Source: Phytoseiulus persimilis (Eukaryota; Arthropoda; Arachnida; Mesostigmata; Phytoseiidae). From it: 64,000 nucleotides of DNA. How positions within the stretch are numbered: position 1 is the stretch's first letter; the number at the start of each line of letters is the position of its first letter. Positions 32,496 through 43,194 of this stretch are shown here, one piece after another. Under the pieces are notes generated by a model. It was not told where the DNA came from. It worked only from the letters and a program-made list of their open reading frames with translations, and did no database searches. Both the position numbers and the translations under genes were made by a program. The stretch spans positions 4,960,001 to 5,024,000 of the forward strand of contig CM075102.1 in the NCBI GenBank assembly GCA_037576195.1, read 5' to 3'.

Positions 32496-32779
32496 GATAG
32501 GACCGTCGAAAACAAATTGAGGGGGGCTTTGGGCGGAAGCACTCGAGAAATTTTGGACACATGCCACCGCCATTGATGAGAAATCCCAATATTGCTGAAG
32601 CATTTTCCCCTCTCGAAAGGTTGGGACACCCCCCCCCCCCTCTCGTTTCTTTGTAGGTGTTTCAAAACCAATCCACCGTACATTCCAATTCATTTATCGA
32701 CGAATTTTGTCTGTATCCCGGCCTGACGCTAGGTTGTTCGCATTTCTGCGCCCCGGTTCAACCCGTGGATGAACCGTTC

Positions 32780-33243
32780 CTGTTTTTTTTTTCTGCGAAT
32801 CTATGGGGTATTATGGCGATGAGCCGTCATTCTGACGGAGCTCGCTGCCCGTGGAGCCGAGAACCAGCGTCAGAAGTGAAGATCAAAAAGCTGTCGGAAG
32901 GGGGCAAAGACACCCGTTTTCTCCCAAATTTTCGTCTAAATTGTGTCTCGAGGTGCAATGGGGCAGCTGGAAACTGCTCAGTTGAACTCTCCCAAGTGTG
33001 GGCAGTCGGGAAAAAATTGAATGGGACCGGATATCCGCGGATGAAAATCCGCTTTGTTATAGCCTCTTAAACTAGCTAGTACTAAGAGCCGTCTGCGAAT
33101 GGAGTATGGGCAATCTTTCCTGTCTATCCGAAGCTACCGCCTCGACTTCATACGATTTTAGCTTCTGTGTAAAAATTAATGAAATAACATCAGTTTTAGC
33201 GAAAATCGCAAAAAATCATTTCGAGCGCAAATCGCCGATTGTG
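32780..33243 (-). repeat. Right terminal inverted repeat of the Transib-like element
   Basis: See the left repeat at 28318. The last 22 bp, read inward, are CACAATCGGCGATTTGCGCTCG. Confidence 0.9.
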
Positions 33244-34182
33244 TGACGCCACTGACTCTGCCTGTGTAAACCTTCATTTGGAACACATATCCGTCAGTGC
33301 TGCAAAGCTTCCACATTTCATCCCATACCGGTGACGCTTCCCAAGCATGTATTGCTTGAAACAGAGTCTACCCCTGGAAGGGATCATGGACTCATCGATC
33401 GGCAGCTTCTCTCCTGGTTCGAACGCTCCGCAGAATTTCTCCTGGAGCATGCTTCGCGATGATTCGTGCAGAATGAATCGTGAGCGAACGGGATCGATCG
33501 GCGCTGTCCCCATTCTCGTTGTAAGAGAAATGGATGAAGCGAAGCAATAGCTGGAACCTGTTCCGGCTCATTGTTGAGAACACGAGCTCATTCTGCACAG
33601 ACCAGTCGAGCGCCAGTAGTCAGCGATATCTGGGTAGACTACGAGGCCCGTGTACATCACGAGTCCGAAATCTCCGATCTCATCCTGATCAGTGTCATTC
33701 CAACCTCTTGCTCTACTTGTCAGACCGATGCTGCCCGGGCTGACATACCGGCTAGCGTTTCTATCGGTCTCGCAAACAATGAGCTCAATGACTTCTTTGT
33801 CGGGAAATAGATCAACCACTTGAGCAGGCTGGAGGTCATCGCGGTTCGAAAAAAACGACTCGTTCGGTCGGACCATATCTCGGCCAAGAAACCTGATTTG
33901 AGTTGGGAGATCTTCCCGAACATCGTGACATACACATACTGGTTACTAGGCTGGCGGAAGATTGTCCGTTTCGGCGCCGATGGATTCCTCAGATCCTTCG
34001 GACTCACGGTCTGCTCTAGTCTGGCGGAACTCCGTATCTGCATCGCCATACATACCGCCTTCACTCTCACTGGGGAATCCCAAATATTCGCAAATATCTA
34101 GGTTTCGAAGCACCGTCGCCCTCCGTTGTCTTGAGGAGCGATGCAAACAACTCGGAGGCTTGCTCGAATTCGACTTATCCAT
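33244..34182 (-). pseudogene. piggyBac-like transposase, N-terminal and core piece
   Basis: Read from 34182 downwards. An acidic N-terminal part (SESEGGMYGDADTEF) is followed by LFPDKEVIELIVCETDRNA and FGLVMYTGLVVYPDIADYW. Then come FSTMSRNRFQLLLRFIHFS, PGEKLPIDESMIPSRGRLCFKQYM, RHRYGMK and, in a shifted frame, a TDGYVFQMKVYTG block. These are the piggyBac (DDE_Tnp_1_7) signatures, including the first catalytic Asp (PIDESM). There are at least two frame changes (near 33590 and 33330), so it is a pseudogene. It is cut at 33243 by the Transib-like element and continues at 28317-28134. Confidence 0.85.
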
Positions 34183-35860
34183 GGTAGGAGAGACTTCGGT
34201 TATCCCCGGAGCGTCCAGGTGCTGATCGTTTTACTGCTGCAACTTCGTTTCTATCGCTATGACACGGCGTTGTTAGCAACACTAGCCACGAGTCTCATGA
34301 GCCCCATCCGTGACGCAACACCACGCATAGATAGCTTGAACCCCTGGATCATCTTCTTGCTCTCAAGGGTACCACCCGTAGACCGTTGCATCCCACAGTA
34401 GAGCAGGCTCTAGTAAAGTCGAGAAAATATTCTATCCGAAGCCGCTCAGGGCTTGAAATACGGCAGGTCATCCAAGGTGCGCCGGCGTCCCTTCAATTCG
34501 GAAACACATGAGGGACGCCGGCGTACCTGATGACAGTTGTGCCGCTACAAATGCAATCTCTGTCTCGTGCGGATTCGCTGATGTATACCTCAAGCTTATC
34601 GACGTCAATTATGTTATCCTGTGCTTGTGGTCTCGATCGACGTTGTTTTCAGCGCAGAAATGTGCTTTTCTTCGAGGGAGCAGATTCAACAATATGCGAT
34701 GACGGTTGATTAACGTTAACTCCGGTTCCTGGAGGAGAACAGAGAGGAAGTTCAAGATGAAGACAATCAAAGGAAAACACGAGCGGAACGAGGGCCTGGG
34801 AGGGAGGCACCACCGAAGTTAACCCTCATGAACCGGTGAAACGGGGACTTCACCGATCTGTTCTATGGCAGTCTTTGGGAAACTACCCCCTACGAACGGT
34901 TTGAAGACAACAAGACTTGATCTTCTCAACTCTGCTGAAAGAAATGGCCAATGGAGACGCCCTCACTCAGGGAGAAATTTCGTTATTCGAATCACAACTC
35001 CGAAAACGAGAATGGTGTTACAGACACGTGAAAAACGTCTCTTTCACGGAAATAAGGACGTCTAGAACTACAACAGAAACGTTGGATCACCAGAATGGTA
35101 CTCGACTGCCATTGATAATCACATTGCTCGTCGGAAACAAGACCAACTATTGAGTGCACGGACAAAAGTTCATCAGTTGGAATTGACAAGAATTGGGAAT
35201 CTACCTTACACTTTACCCCTGTGTATTGGTCAGCCGTACATGATAACATGTAATATAGAAATCGACGACGGTATCGTCAATGGAGCCATCGGGTTTTCGC
35301 GTTACGTCAATTCCGAGAAAAAGACACAGTGGGAACCGACGAGATAACGAATCGCAATCGTTCTGAGACCGAACCATTTCGTCTATGGATAGAATTCACA
35401 GACAATGATCGAATCGGAAGCGCCACGAGAACTGGAATAGATCCTCATCAGTAACAAGACAAGAGTTACAGTGGAATTGGACCCCTTGTTCGGAACAAAA
35501 ACGGCTCCTTTCGAGGTTTCAAAAATAATCAAATGCCGTCGTCCAAATTCCCCGGCCTGCCTCGGCTGTGCAATAACGACCCACAAGTTCTAAGGCGGGA
35601 CCTTCGACGAGATCGTATTTGAATATCATTAAAATATACGACAGCAGTTGGTTTACGTTGCTTTGTGGAGAGTGGAAACGGTCGGAGGCTTATTCTTGAC
35701 TACACCTGACCATAGTCCCGATAAATTCCAATTCTATCATTTCAAACAAGCAACGGCGCCTCAAGTGATTCAACTTCGAACAGAGCTACAACCTTTGAAT
35801 AATCACCGATCCAAAGCTCAAGATCATCAATTACCCTAAATTCTGGGAGATCAGATACGG
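34183..35860. other. No gene recognised
   Basis: Only short frames. It contains a stem-loop at 34475-34528 (listed). The word AGCGCAGAAATGTGCTTTTCTTCG (34650) is close to AGCGCAGAAATGCGCTTTCCTTCG at 30145 in the Transib-like region, which hints at another remnant of that family. Confidence 0.4.
34475..34528. repeat. Stem-loop, 17-bp arms
   Basis: AGGTGCGCCGGCGTCCC (34475-34491) and GGGACGCCGGCGTACCT (34512-34528) pair at 16 of 17 positions around a 20-nt loop. GTCATC/GATGAC outside extends the stem after a bulge. The 13-mer AGGGACGCCGGCG recurs exactly at 21831-21843, so this may be part of a short mobile repeat. Confidence 0.75.
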
Positions 35861-36023
35861 AACTTATCAGATGAGGGAGTTATCAGATAAGGGAGTTATC
35901 GTATAAGGGACTTATCAGATAAGGGACTCATCGTATGAGAGACTTATCAGATAAGGGACTTTTCGTATAAGAGACTTATAAGATAAGCGACTCATCAGAT
36001 AAGGGACTTATCAGATGAGGGAG
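35861..36023. repeat. 16/32-bp tandem array of palindromic GATA words
   Basis: About ten 16-bp units of ACTTATCAGATAAGGG and variants such as ACTCATCGTATGAGAG, alternating so that the higher-order period is 32 bp. The core CTTATCAGATAAG (35911-35923, 35943-35955) is a perfect palindrome holding two opposed WGATAR sites. WGATAR is the known recognition word of GATA zinc-finger factors. Binding is an inference. Confidence 0.85.
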
Positions 36024-36453
36024 CCACCACATGAAGAATTTCAGAGATGACGACCTATCGTAAGGGCGATTTCATCAGATACGAGCTTTTCGCATGAGGG
36101 ACTCATCAGATGAAAGAGGAGGCGCGGCCTTGGCTTCACCTGCTCCAGCGATCTTGGCTGGTCGAGTTCGGAAGTGGGATTCCGAGGTCGACCGTCTCGC
36201 TTTGCGAACGCCTCGTGTGCGGATCCCTTGTGAGAGTTCAAGAAATCTCGCGATGAGAGGATAATCATGCGAACAATGAAAACTCGGGTTGCAGTTTCAG
36301 TTTCAACTGTTCAACAATTGAGAGAAAACTTCGACGGAGACAAACCTGCCTCGGAGCGGAGGATGTGTACAAAGGACATCACTCGCTCGTCGGCGATGAA
36401 AACTATTGGAAATGATACAAGCTACCAGATCACTGAATATATGAACAAAAACT
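36024..36453. other. No gene recognised; decayed edge of the GATA-type array
   Basis: A few more array-like words (CATCAGATACGAG, CTCATCAGATG) occur to about 36115, then nothing identifiable. Confidence 0.4.
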
Positions 36454-37541
36454 TCACAATGCGTTCGCGATCGAATAAAAAGTTCCAGAGAATCTCTCTG
36501 GAGATCTGCGGGAGTCTTCAGCTCCGGGCTCATCGGCCGAGAGAGTTGGTAGTTCGCTGCTTTCCTCTGTTTCGTCATCGGATTCTGCGGTTACCAGGTC
36601 GCCATCTTTTGGCTGGCAGAACTTTAAGAGGCCAACGGGTACGACCGCAACTCTTGACTGGGTCTTCAGCTCGCTCCGGACCCTCGGAGTCAGGGGGCAT
36701 TTCGCTGAATTCAATATCAACAATTATTGTGATGGGTCTGATTCGAAAAACAGACGCTTCTTCCAGACCTCATCGAGCCACTCAATCATGAGGCTCTCAT
36801 TCATCCAGCCCTTCTCATTCGCCTTGATGACGACTCCCGGTGGGGAATTTATGTTCGGTACGAGTTTCTCCTTGAAAATCAGCATGGGCATCAGTTTCTC
36901 GTCCGCTACTGTAACTCCAAGTATAACTGTGAGGATACTCTTCTCGTGTCCCGTCGTATCGATCTTCACGGACTGGCTGGACTTCACCGTCAAGGTCCTT
37001 CTGTGGACGATATCGGAAGGGACTGAAATTTTGTCGACGTCCCCGACATTGTTAGGGCAAATGTTGAACGTTGCCTCGGAACGAATTTCCGGAAGTCCGC
37101 CATTTTTTTCGCGGAGTCTTCTGGGAGGGGCTGTCCCATGCTGGTACATCGTCTGACACTCAGCTCATTACGCTTCATGAATCCACGAGCCCACTCGTTC
37201 GATGCGCGGAATTTCTCATTCCCGGCCTCACGGGCTTCATGGAGGGCTCCCCGCTGTATATCACGGATTTCTATCGCCCTGTTGTTCGATCGCTTCTTGA
37301 GGACATATTCCCCCAATTAAGCCTCAATCTTAGTGTGAGCCACCGCCCCGCGCCTGAAGGCAAGTCGGGTCTTATGTGTTCCGGACACTTCACTCTCTTT
37401 TTCCATCCAGCGATATAGCATGCTCTACGAAATATTGTACTTCAGGAGAGTGGCCGTCATCCCATGCTCCCGGAGATGAGCCAAAGCCTCCAGCTCTTTC
37501 TGTGCAGTGTAAGAAACTCTCATTGTGCTCTAGAAGAGACA
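36454..37541 (-). pseudogene. pogo/Tigger-type (CENP-B-like) transposase
   Basis: From 37541 down: an N-terminal MRVSYTAQKELEALAHL helix-turn-helix start, broken by a stop near 37428. Then a CENP-B type DNA-binding part (EKFRASNEWARGFMKRNELSVRR) and the DDE region (SVKIDTTGHEKSILTVILG, LMPMLIFKEKL, ANEKGWMNESLMIEWL). After a stop at about 36724 the tail has CPLTPRVRSEL and VAVVPVGLLK. The strong blocks are those of jerky/Tigger proteins; the second catalytic Asp (VWDSFRAH-like) has been lost (now LNSAKC). Several frame changes. No terminal repeats found. Confidence 0.78.
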
Positions 37542-37544
37542 ATG

Positions 37545-40380
37545 CGAACGGTCATTTTTTTTAGCTGAAGTTCCGACTTCCGAACAACTGCTTCCGTGCG
37601 AAATACCATCAGCCCTTTATGATTCCGGAGGAATATTCGGTTCGGAGCTCCCTCACTCGAAAGACATAATGTCTGCAGCTCATAGCTACAGAACCGAAGG
37701 AATGAGTACCACCGACCGCGTATGAGCTGCGGACTCAAAGAGTGGTCTCGATCACTCCGGAAAGCTGCGCGAGTTTTTTGCATGCTCCGACAATGGACTA
37801 GAACAGCTCGAGTTCGGGGACCCGGAGATCCGAAAAACGCGCTTGAGCGCCTTGGATTCGAAGGTAGTCTGCGATTGCAAGGAACACGTCTAGCATAGAC
37901 GAGTGAACAACTCGTTTCGAATGCTCAAGCTGAGCGCCAAACTAGTCGGCTTCATGGCCTGAGGAAAAAAATCTCAGTGTTGCTCTCGTCCTGGTGAAGT
38001 TCATAATAGAATGGCTCTTCGTGCTTGCGCCCCGCATATCCTACAGACAGAGACTTCGGAGTGGAGGCAAGTGAAGGAAGGATGACCAAGACTGTTTTCT
38101 TCCTCACACGAACCTGAGTTGATTTCTCAGAAGTTTGATTCAGAATAGTTAGGAGAGACTGTGCTCGCCGGAACTGCTCACGTAGCGGGAAACTCAGACG
38201 CACTTAACTCTTAACGTCGTCTCAGAGAGACACTTTTGCGAAGAACATGTGCAATGGCGATGCCGATGCTCCAGTCATGAGTTGAACATTGAGATGAAGT
38301 ATCCGTAATCGCTCCATGTTTCTACGAGTGTAATCAGCTCGCTCTGGCATTTCCAAATCATGCCACGGAGAATATAGGCAATGTCACAGAAGCGGCTGTA
38401 GCTATCATTCGGAATCTGAGGAGCTCTTCAGTTGAGAGATGACTCAATATTGAGGGTGACGGCGGTGATTCTAGAACAAAGAGGGTCAGGTGATATCTCA
38501 ACACCCATCCCTGGAGACGGGGGATAACCCATTTGATAATGTGTAAGTGGTCTGACTGACCCGTAGCAAGTTCGCTCCTGCTGTCCAATCCTGCTTGCAT
38601 GCTAACTGTACGAGTTTGGAGGGAGCCAGCAGTTTCAATCCTCCGTTGGTGTTCGAGAATTTCTCAGTGATCTGTCCCCACATCTCAGGCGCATACCACG
38701 TTCCAGAATCAGACGAAAACAAAGATACAACAAGAGTGGCTTCGAGCCATGCGAAGAGTACGCATTTTACCTGCTCCGAACTTGCGGTGTCGGAGTTTCG
38801 TCTCCTTGCTCCGATCTGCTGATGTTGGTGATATAGGTTCTCCCATGGTCCGTCGAGCGTGAATGGATCGGCGGCAAGCGATGCACACAATTAAGGTCTT
38901 CAATTCTACGAAATTGCTCCCATCGAGTTCACCAACCTCGACCGCGAGTTCTGGCACCCAAGCTGTACATTCGAGCTTGGGATCGATGTCCTTGCCTCCG
39001 TCGTCTCTCTCTGCTATCTCAGCTCTCATGAAGAGTTGAAGTTCCCGGGGCTTGATGCATAGGCATGCGTTGCTCTGTTTCCTCTCCTTCTGAGTCTCTG
39101 GTATTGGAATCTCCCGGGGCTGATGGTTGACTCTGCGAGGGGTTCATCGCACTCGTTCTCGCTCCACGTAGAAACCGCTGAAACACGACAAAGACACCAA
39201 CACCCACAATCACAATTCCGTCGAACAGAGTTCCGAAGAGCTTCGTACATTGCTAACGAATGATAGAATTATTCACTAAATAGGCGGTGGAAATCTGAAG
39301 AGGGAAACGACACGCAGTCGATGGGAAGATCACAGCCAAATGAAGAGACGTGAGTATCACGGATATACCGAGCGAGTCAATGCCGTGCGCTAAGCACAGG
39401 CAGTCTCAAGGCGAGGCCGTCTTTGAAATTGAGAATTGCTGGAATCTTTCTGAACCGCGAACTCAGTGAACAATGGTCATTGTCCTCGTGTCGCCTATCG
39501 AGGAGCGGATCAGGAACGTTCTTCTCCATTGTGCGGCGAGGTATGGCTCTCGCGAAGACCTGAAGCATGGGGCGAAATCCAATCAATTTGATCTATATCA
39601 GCTCCACAACCGACATCTGCACCGCAATATCCGTACGGTTATAACCAGGTCCCATCGGACAAAGTGTATTTACGACTCACGGTCCCGCGCAGTCTGTACA
39701 CTTTGGGACCGTAGCCACGAATCTCCATTTTCGCTCCCAACATCTGGGAAACGAAAGCTTGTCCTGCTCAGCGGAGGACTCCCAAGTTTCGTTTCCTGGG
39801 GGAGATGATCTGCATGCTTTCACTCCAGTCCCCTCCTCCTCATAGCTCTGATCAGAGGGTGGTCAGGAAGCACCGCTGTGCGGCAGCACACGCCTGTCTC
39901 GAGTGGGGAGAGAAGAGAGGATCTCATGCAAGGCTTCATGAGGGCCACAGGTGTTCGCTGGCCCTTCGGATGAATCCACGGTGATCTTGATTCACAGTGA
40001 GGATCGAGCCTCACAATTCCACTTTTCCCACAAAATGTCAAGTTTCGCAGCAATCAACCGGTTTCGCCTCTGATCTGACCCTCGGGAACATGGTCCGGAC
40101 TCGCATGACGCTCGCGGCCTCATTCTTCCGCAGAGTTTCATTTCAGAGACGCGGTCTAGATCTCGAACATTTATTCTCAGGACTCATGCAGGCGGATGAG
40201 ACTCTGGGCAACTTCACTCACTGAGCCATCTCAAGGCAGTACCAGGATGAGATTCCCGATGTGATTATCTCCCGAACTTAGAAGCATTGAATTCATCTCA
40301 AGAAAATGGAGTCGCGCGCAACAATCTTCCCTCCACATCATCGGACTAGTTAGGCCCTCTTGAATTGCGCTTTTCGTGGT
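37545..40380. other. No clear gene; one possible exon
   Basis: On the minus strand 39243-39019 could be a last exon. It starts after CATTCGTTAG, contains one membrane-like helix (GIVIVGVGVFVVFQRF) and ends with a Ser/Pro/Glu-rich tail at a TGA. No upstream exon could be joined with confidence. The rest shows only short frames, plus the duplicated block 39465-39800. Confidence 0.3.
39465..39800 (+). repeat. Diverged duplicated block, copy 1
   Basis: Direct similarity with 51985-52300: GAACAATGGT(C/G)ATTGTCCTCG, TTCTTC(T)CCATTGT, AATCAATTTGAT(C) and AAGCTTGTCCTGCTC(A/T)GCGGAGGA occur in the same order. On the minus strand both give ARAIPR(R/Q)TM(E/K)K, so a coding exon is possible, but no gene could be built. 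Confidence 0.55.
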
Positions 40381-40387
40381 CGAAATA

Positions 40388-41874
40388 TTGGGTGGATGCA
40401 AAAGTTCTGGGCCCCTAATTTCAATCGCTCATAACTCCGCTCCCAGGAAGCGCAGAGAGATAATAAAATATACGAAACGTGCGGAATTCAATCAGCTCTC
40501 AGATGAGATCAACCGCAATGATCGTCAAAGAACACCGTGCTTACAGGAGCGATTTTACTGAAAGGGTCGAAATTCGGAAAATCGCGATTTTGCAGTTCCG
40601 GCGAAACTAAGATTATGACCCCCTATTTTCTCTTCAGAATCATGAATTTCGTCGGAAAATGAACGGTTTCAAAAAAAAAATTGAGCATTTCGGCCACGGC
40701 AAAGCGGAGATATCGGCTCCCGAAGATTCGACTTTTTTGTGCTTTTTTGGTGACTTTTTTCCCGCCTATTGAACGGTCTCATGGATGGGATACGGTGGAA
40801 CTGCCCTGGAAACGCTCGGGAGCCTCTGGAAAATGTTTTCTCAACACAGAGTGATCGGCATGTCTTCCCTCCGAGACAATGAGTTCGATTGCTCCGAGAG
40901 AACTTGCTGGCTTTCTCACAAAATGTCACGTTCTCGAATGTTAGGCTACGAGAACCGACGCTGGGGACGAGAGAGATGGGGATTCCATTTTCAGTATCGT
41001 TCCACTCGTGCGACAACCAACAGGTTCTTCCAACGCGCTCATTGCAGCACCGAATCTTTTCTGTTTCCCGTGAAGTTCGTGGAAGTTTCAGAAACTCTAG
41101 CCATCATCCCGGAGTGGTCAACCGAGATCAACTGACCCGGAGCGCAATGCTCTACGAGTTCCTCAAGGGGAATTCAGCGGCGGAGACGAAGCGGCAAATG
41201 GAACCCGTGTTCCGTGAAGCCACTCCGTCTCTTTCCACAGTGAAGAGGTGGTTCGCAAAGTTCCGAGACGGCAATCAGGACCTGAACGATGAGCCACGAT
41301 CAGGCCGACCTGTTGAACGACGACTTGGTTGCCGTCGCTGGAGAGACGAAAATGATTCCGACAATCTGACTCTTATTCTAAGGTCCCTTCTTGCAAGGCG
41401 AACAACGACGAGAAGTATTGAGAAAACAATTTCAAGAAACTCCCGAGCGTTTCCAGGGAAATTCCACCGTATCCCATCCATGAGACCGTTCAATGGGCGG
41501 GAAAAAAAGTCACCAAAAAATCACGAAAAATTCGAATCTTCGGGAGCCGATATCTCCGCTTTGCCGTGGCCGAAATGCTCAATTTTTTTTTGAAACCGCT
41601 TATTTTTCGACGAACTTTATGATTCTGAAGAGAAAATAGGGGGTCATAATCTTAGTTTCGCCGGAACTGCAAAATCGCGATTTTCCGAATTTCGACCCTT
41701 TCAGTAAAATCGCTCCTGTAAGCACGGTGCTTTTGGACGATCATTGCGGTTGATTTCATCTGGAAGCTGACTGAATTCCGCACGTTTCGTATATTTTATT
41801 ATCTCTCTGCGCTTCCTGGGAGCGGAGTTATGAGCGATTGAAATTAGGGGCCCAGAACTTTTGCATCCACCCAA
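40388..41874. mobile_element. 1.5-kb non-autonomous mariner with ~450-bp inverted repeats
   Basis: Begins TTGGGTGGATGCAAAAGTTC and ends with the complement. TA stands on both sides (40386-40387, 41875-41876). The arms stay complementary for about 450 bp (40388-40850 against about 41425-41874). The middle keeps only the first DNA-binding part of a mariner transposase. TA duplication and the protein remnant both place it in mariner. Confidence 0.9.
41131..41330 (+). pseudogene. mariner transposase, N-terminal helix-turn-helix remnant
   Basis: SAMLYEFLKGNSAAETKRQM, then SLSTVKRWFAKFRDGNQDL and NDEPRSGRP form the classic mariner DNA-binding block. The catalytic domain is missing; the frame runs into the right inverted repeat. 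Confidence 0.85.
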
Positions 41875-41882
41875 TACATGAG

Positions 41883-41888
41883 TTTATT
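41883..41888 (-). terminator. Poly(A) signal AATAAA of the secreted-protein gene
   Basis: The minus strand reads AATAAA 57 nt after the stop at 41945. The terminal repeat of the mariner element starts 8 bp further on, so cleavage would fall in or at the edge of the transposon. Confidence 0.7.
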
Positions 41889-41944
41889 TTCTCCAGCATC
41901 AGGGCCAGGAACCGATATTCTCTAAACCAGGGACGCCGCGGCGC

Positions 41945-42717
41945 CTAACACCCAATATATCCGTCGCTACTCTGAGGGTAAGTGAAACACTTGATTACAT
42001 ACTCGATGTTTTCCGGTATATCGGCCATATGAAAATCAAAGTTTCCATCCCAGTTCTTCAGTTCCAGAGACTCAGCGTAATCCTTGGCAACCCTGAAGCC
42101 TTCATTGGCAGCCCTCAGATAGACCTCAACGGCAGTGGAGATCATCTGGATCTTGGAGCGGTCCCTTCTTCGAAATTGATATCGATTTCAGAAAGCCTGG
42201 AACGAGATCGCTCAGTTTCAGCATGGATATCCCTCAGACTCGGGCTGAGTGGGAGGAAGACAAAGCGCGGTTCTTACTTTCGTCCCATTTCTGCGCTGTA
42301 ATCCTTCCGCACTTTCTCCAGAACCGTGTCAAGCTCTCGCAACTCTGGGGCGGGCTTGTCGTAATATCCGGGATGACCGAAGATGTTGTACAAATCATAA
42401 ATTGCGCTGTACGAATTGTCGCGCAGATGGGAAGAAACGCACTCGATAGCTAGAATGAATTCATCATCAAGACTCAAAAATCACGTTAATGACAATCTTC
42501 ATCCTGGAAAATCTCGATCCAGCGTTGACTCAAATTCCGAACAACAATGGGTACAGCGGATGCCAGAAGCTCCACTCGAGTCCCAAGGCTTCCTCGCAAA
42601 CTCGATGGAGAACGGAGTTTCAGAAGTGGTCCTCATTTTCTCACCTTCGGTCATGTTCCAGGCATTGGCCTGTGTAGCCAGGAGGCAGGCGCATGCGATG
42701 ATAGAGAAGAAACGCAT
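41945..42717 (-). CDS. Small secreted helical protein, three exons
   Basis: I join exon 1 (42717-42645), exon 2 (42449-42278) and exon 3 (42164 or 42167 to 41945). Donors are G|GTGAGA and AA|GTAAGA; acceptors are CATTCTAG and a tandem GAAGAAG. Both joins keep the frame (phase 1, then phase 2). The product is 154 or 155 residues, depending on which acceptor of the tandem pair is used. It starts with a typical signal peptide, MRFFSIIACACLLATQANA. The mature chain is helical with few Cys (IECVSSHL..., VIKCFTYPQ) and ends YIGC. A TATAAGG lies about 50 nt upstream of the ATG, and AATAAA follows the stop. I do not recognise the family. A secreted role is inferred from the signal peptide; the intron positions are inferred from consensus sites. 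Confidence 0.65.
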
Positions 42718-42764
42718 CCTGTCGCAGTTGAAAGACTCTTTGCCTCTTCCGAGCATCGACTTTT

Positions 42765-42771
42765 CCTTATA
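42765..42771 (-). promoter_or_regulatory. TATA box of the secreted-protein gene
   Basis: TATAAGG on the minus strand, 48-54 nt before the ATG at 42717, leaves room for a short 5' UTR. Confidence 0.55.
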
Positions 42772-42858
42772 CTACGACGATATTCTGAACAATGCTCTTT
42801 GTCACTTGACAAAACCTGACGCATTGACTGAGCAGGATGACTTTCTGAGGATACGTCA

Positions 42859-43136
42859 ATGGACCTTTTTTTTTTATGGTTATTATTATTGGTTCTATGG
42901 TTTTCAATGGTGGAAGCCACGCAATTTCGTCGCAATCCCCATCCAAAGTTCACTCCGAGTTCTGTCAGCTTGTGGGATTACGAGAGATATATGTGTATGA
43001 GACAATCAATCCGGCTGACAGGTCGGAGACAGCCATTCTTGAAGCTGCGTTTTCTAGGTGTATCGAATGCATGAGTCAGTTGCCTCCTTGGAAACATATT
43101 TACTTGGCCAGAAACGATATCGAACCGAGCTCTTAG
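42859..43136 (+). pseudogene. Possible second signal-peptide gene, divergent, frame-disrupted
   Basis: An ATG at 42859 opens MDLFFLWLLLLVLWFSMVEA, which looks like a signal peptide. An overlapping frame continues further with LREIYVYETINPAD, AAFSRCIECMSQLPPWKHIYL and a stop at 43134. The two frames would need a frameshift, and a run of ten T lies inside the signal region. It stands head to head with the gene at 41945-42717. It could be a pseudogene, a sequencing error in the T-run, or chance. Confidence 0.35.
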
Positions 43137-43194
43137 TAACTTGTCGAACCTCCTCTCATTTCGAGAATCTAGATCAGTGGTTCTCGAAGCGGTC

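Larger units (their letters stand above)
28318..33243. mobile_element. Transib-like (RAG1-related) DNA transposon, 4.9 kb, with later insertions
   Basis: The left end is CACAGTGGGCGATTCGCG and the right end, read inward, CACAATCGGCGATTTGCG. Terminal inverted repeats are about 470 bp (28318-28796 and about 32780-33243). Flanks are TGATG (28313-28317) and TGACG (33244-33248), a 5-bp duplication with one mismatch. Transib elements are known for CAC(A/T)(A/G)TGG-type termini and 5-bp target duplications, and this one encodes a Transib-like C-terminal transposase domain (29086-29965). Its interior has been rebuilt by an inverted duplication (28797-30134), satellite arrays and another inverted-repeat element (30590-31818). 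The host is a piggyBac transposase gene. Confidence 0.78.

Noticed and set aside
35861-36023. CRISPR-like array
   Set aside because: Units are 16 bp and directly abutting, without unique spacers, and the genome is eukaryotic.
38498-39029. Two overlapping minus-strand ORFs of 130 and 106 codons
   Set aside because: They look partly protein-like, but share no motif and cannot be joined with the possible exon at 39019-39243 in a way that keeps the frame.
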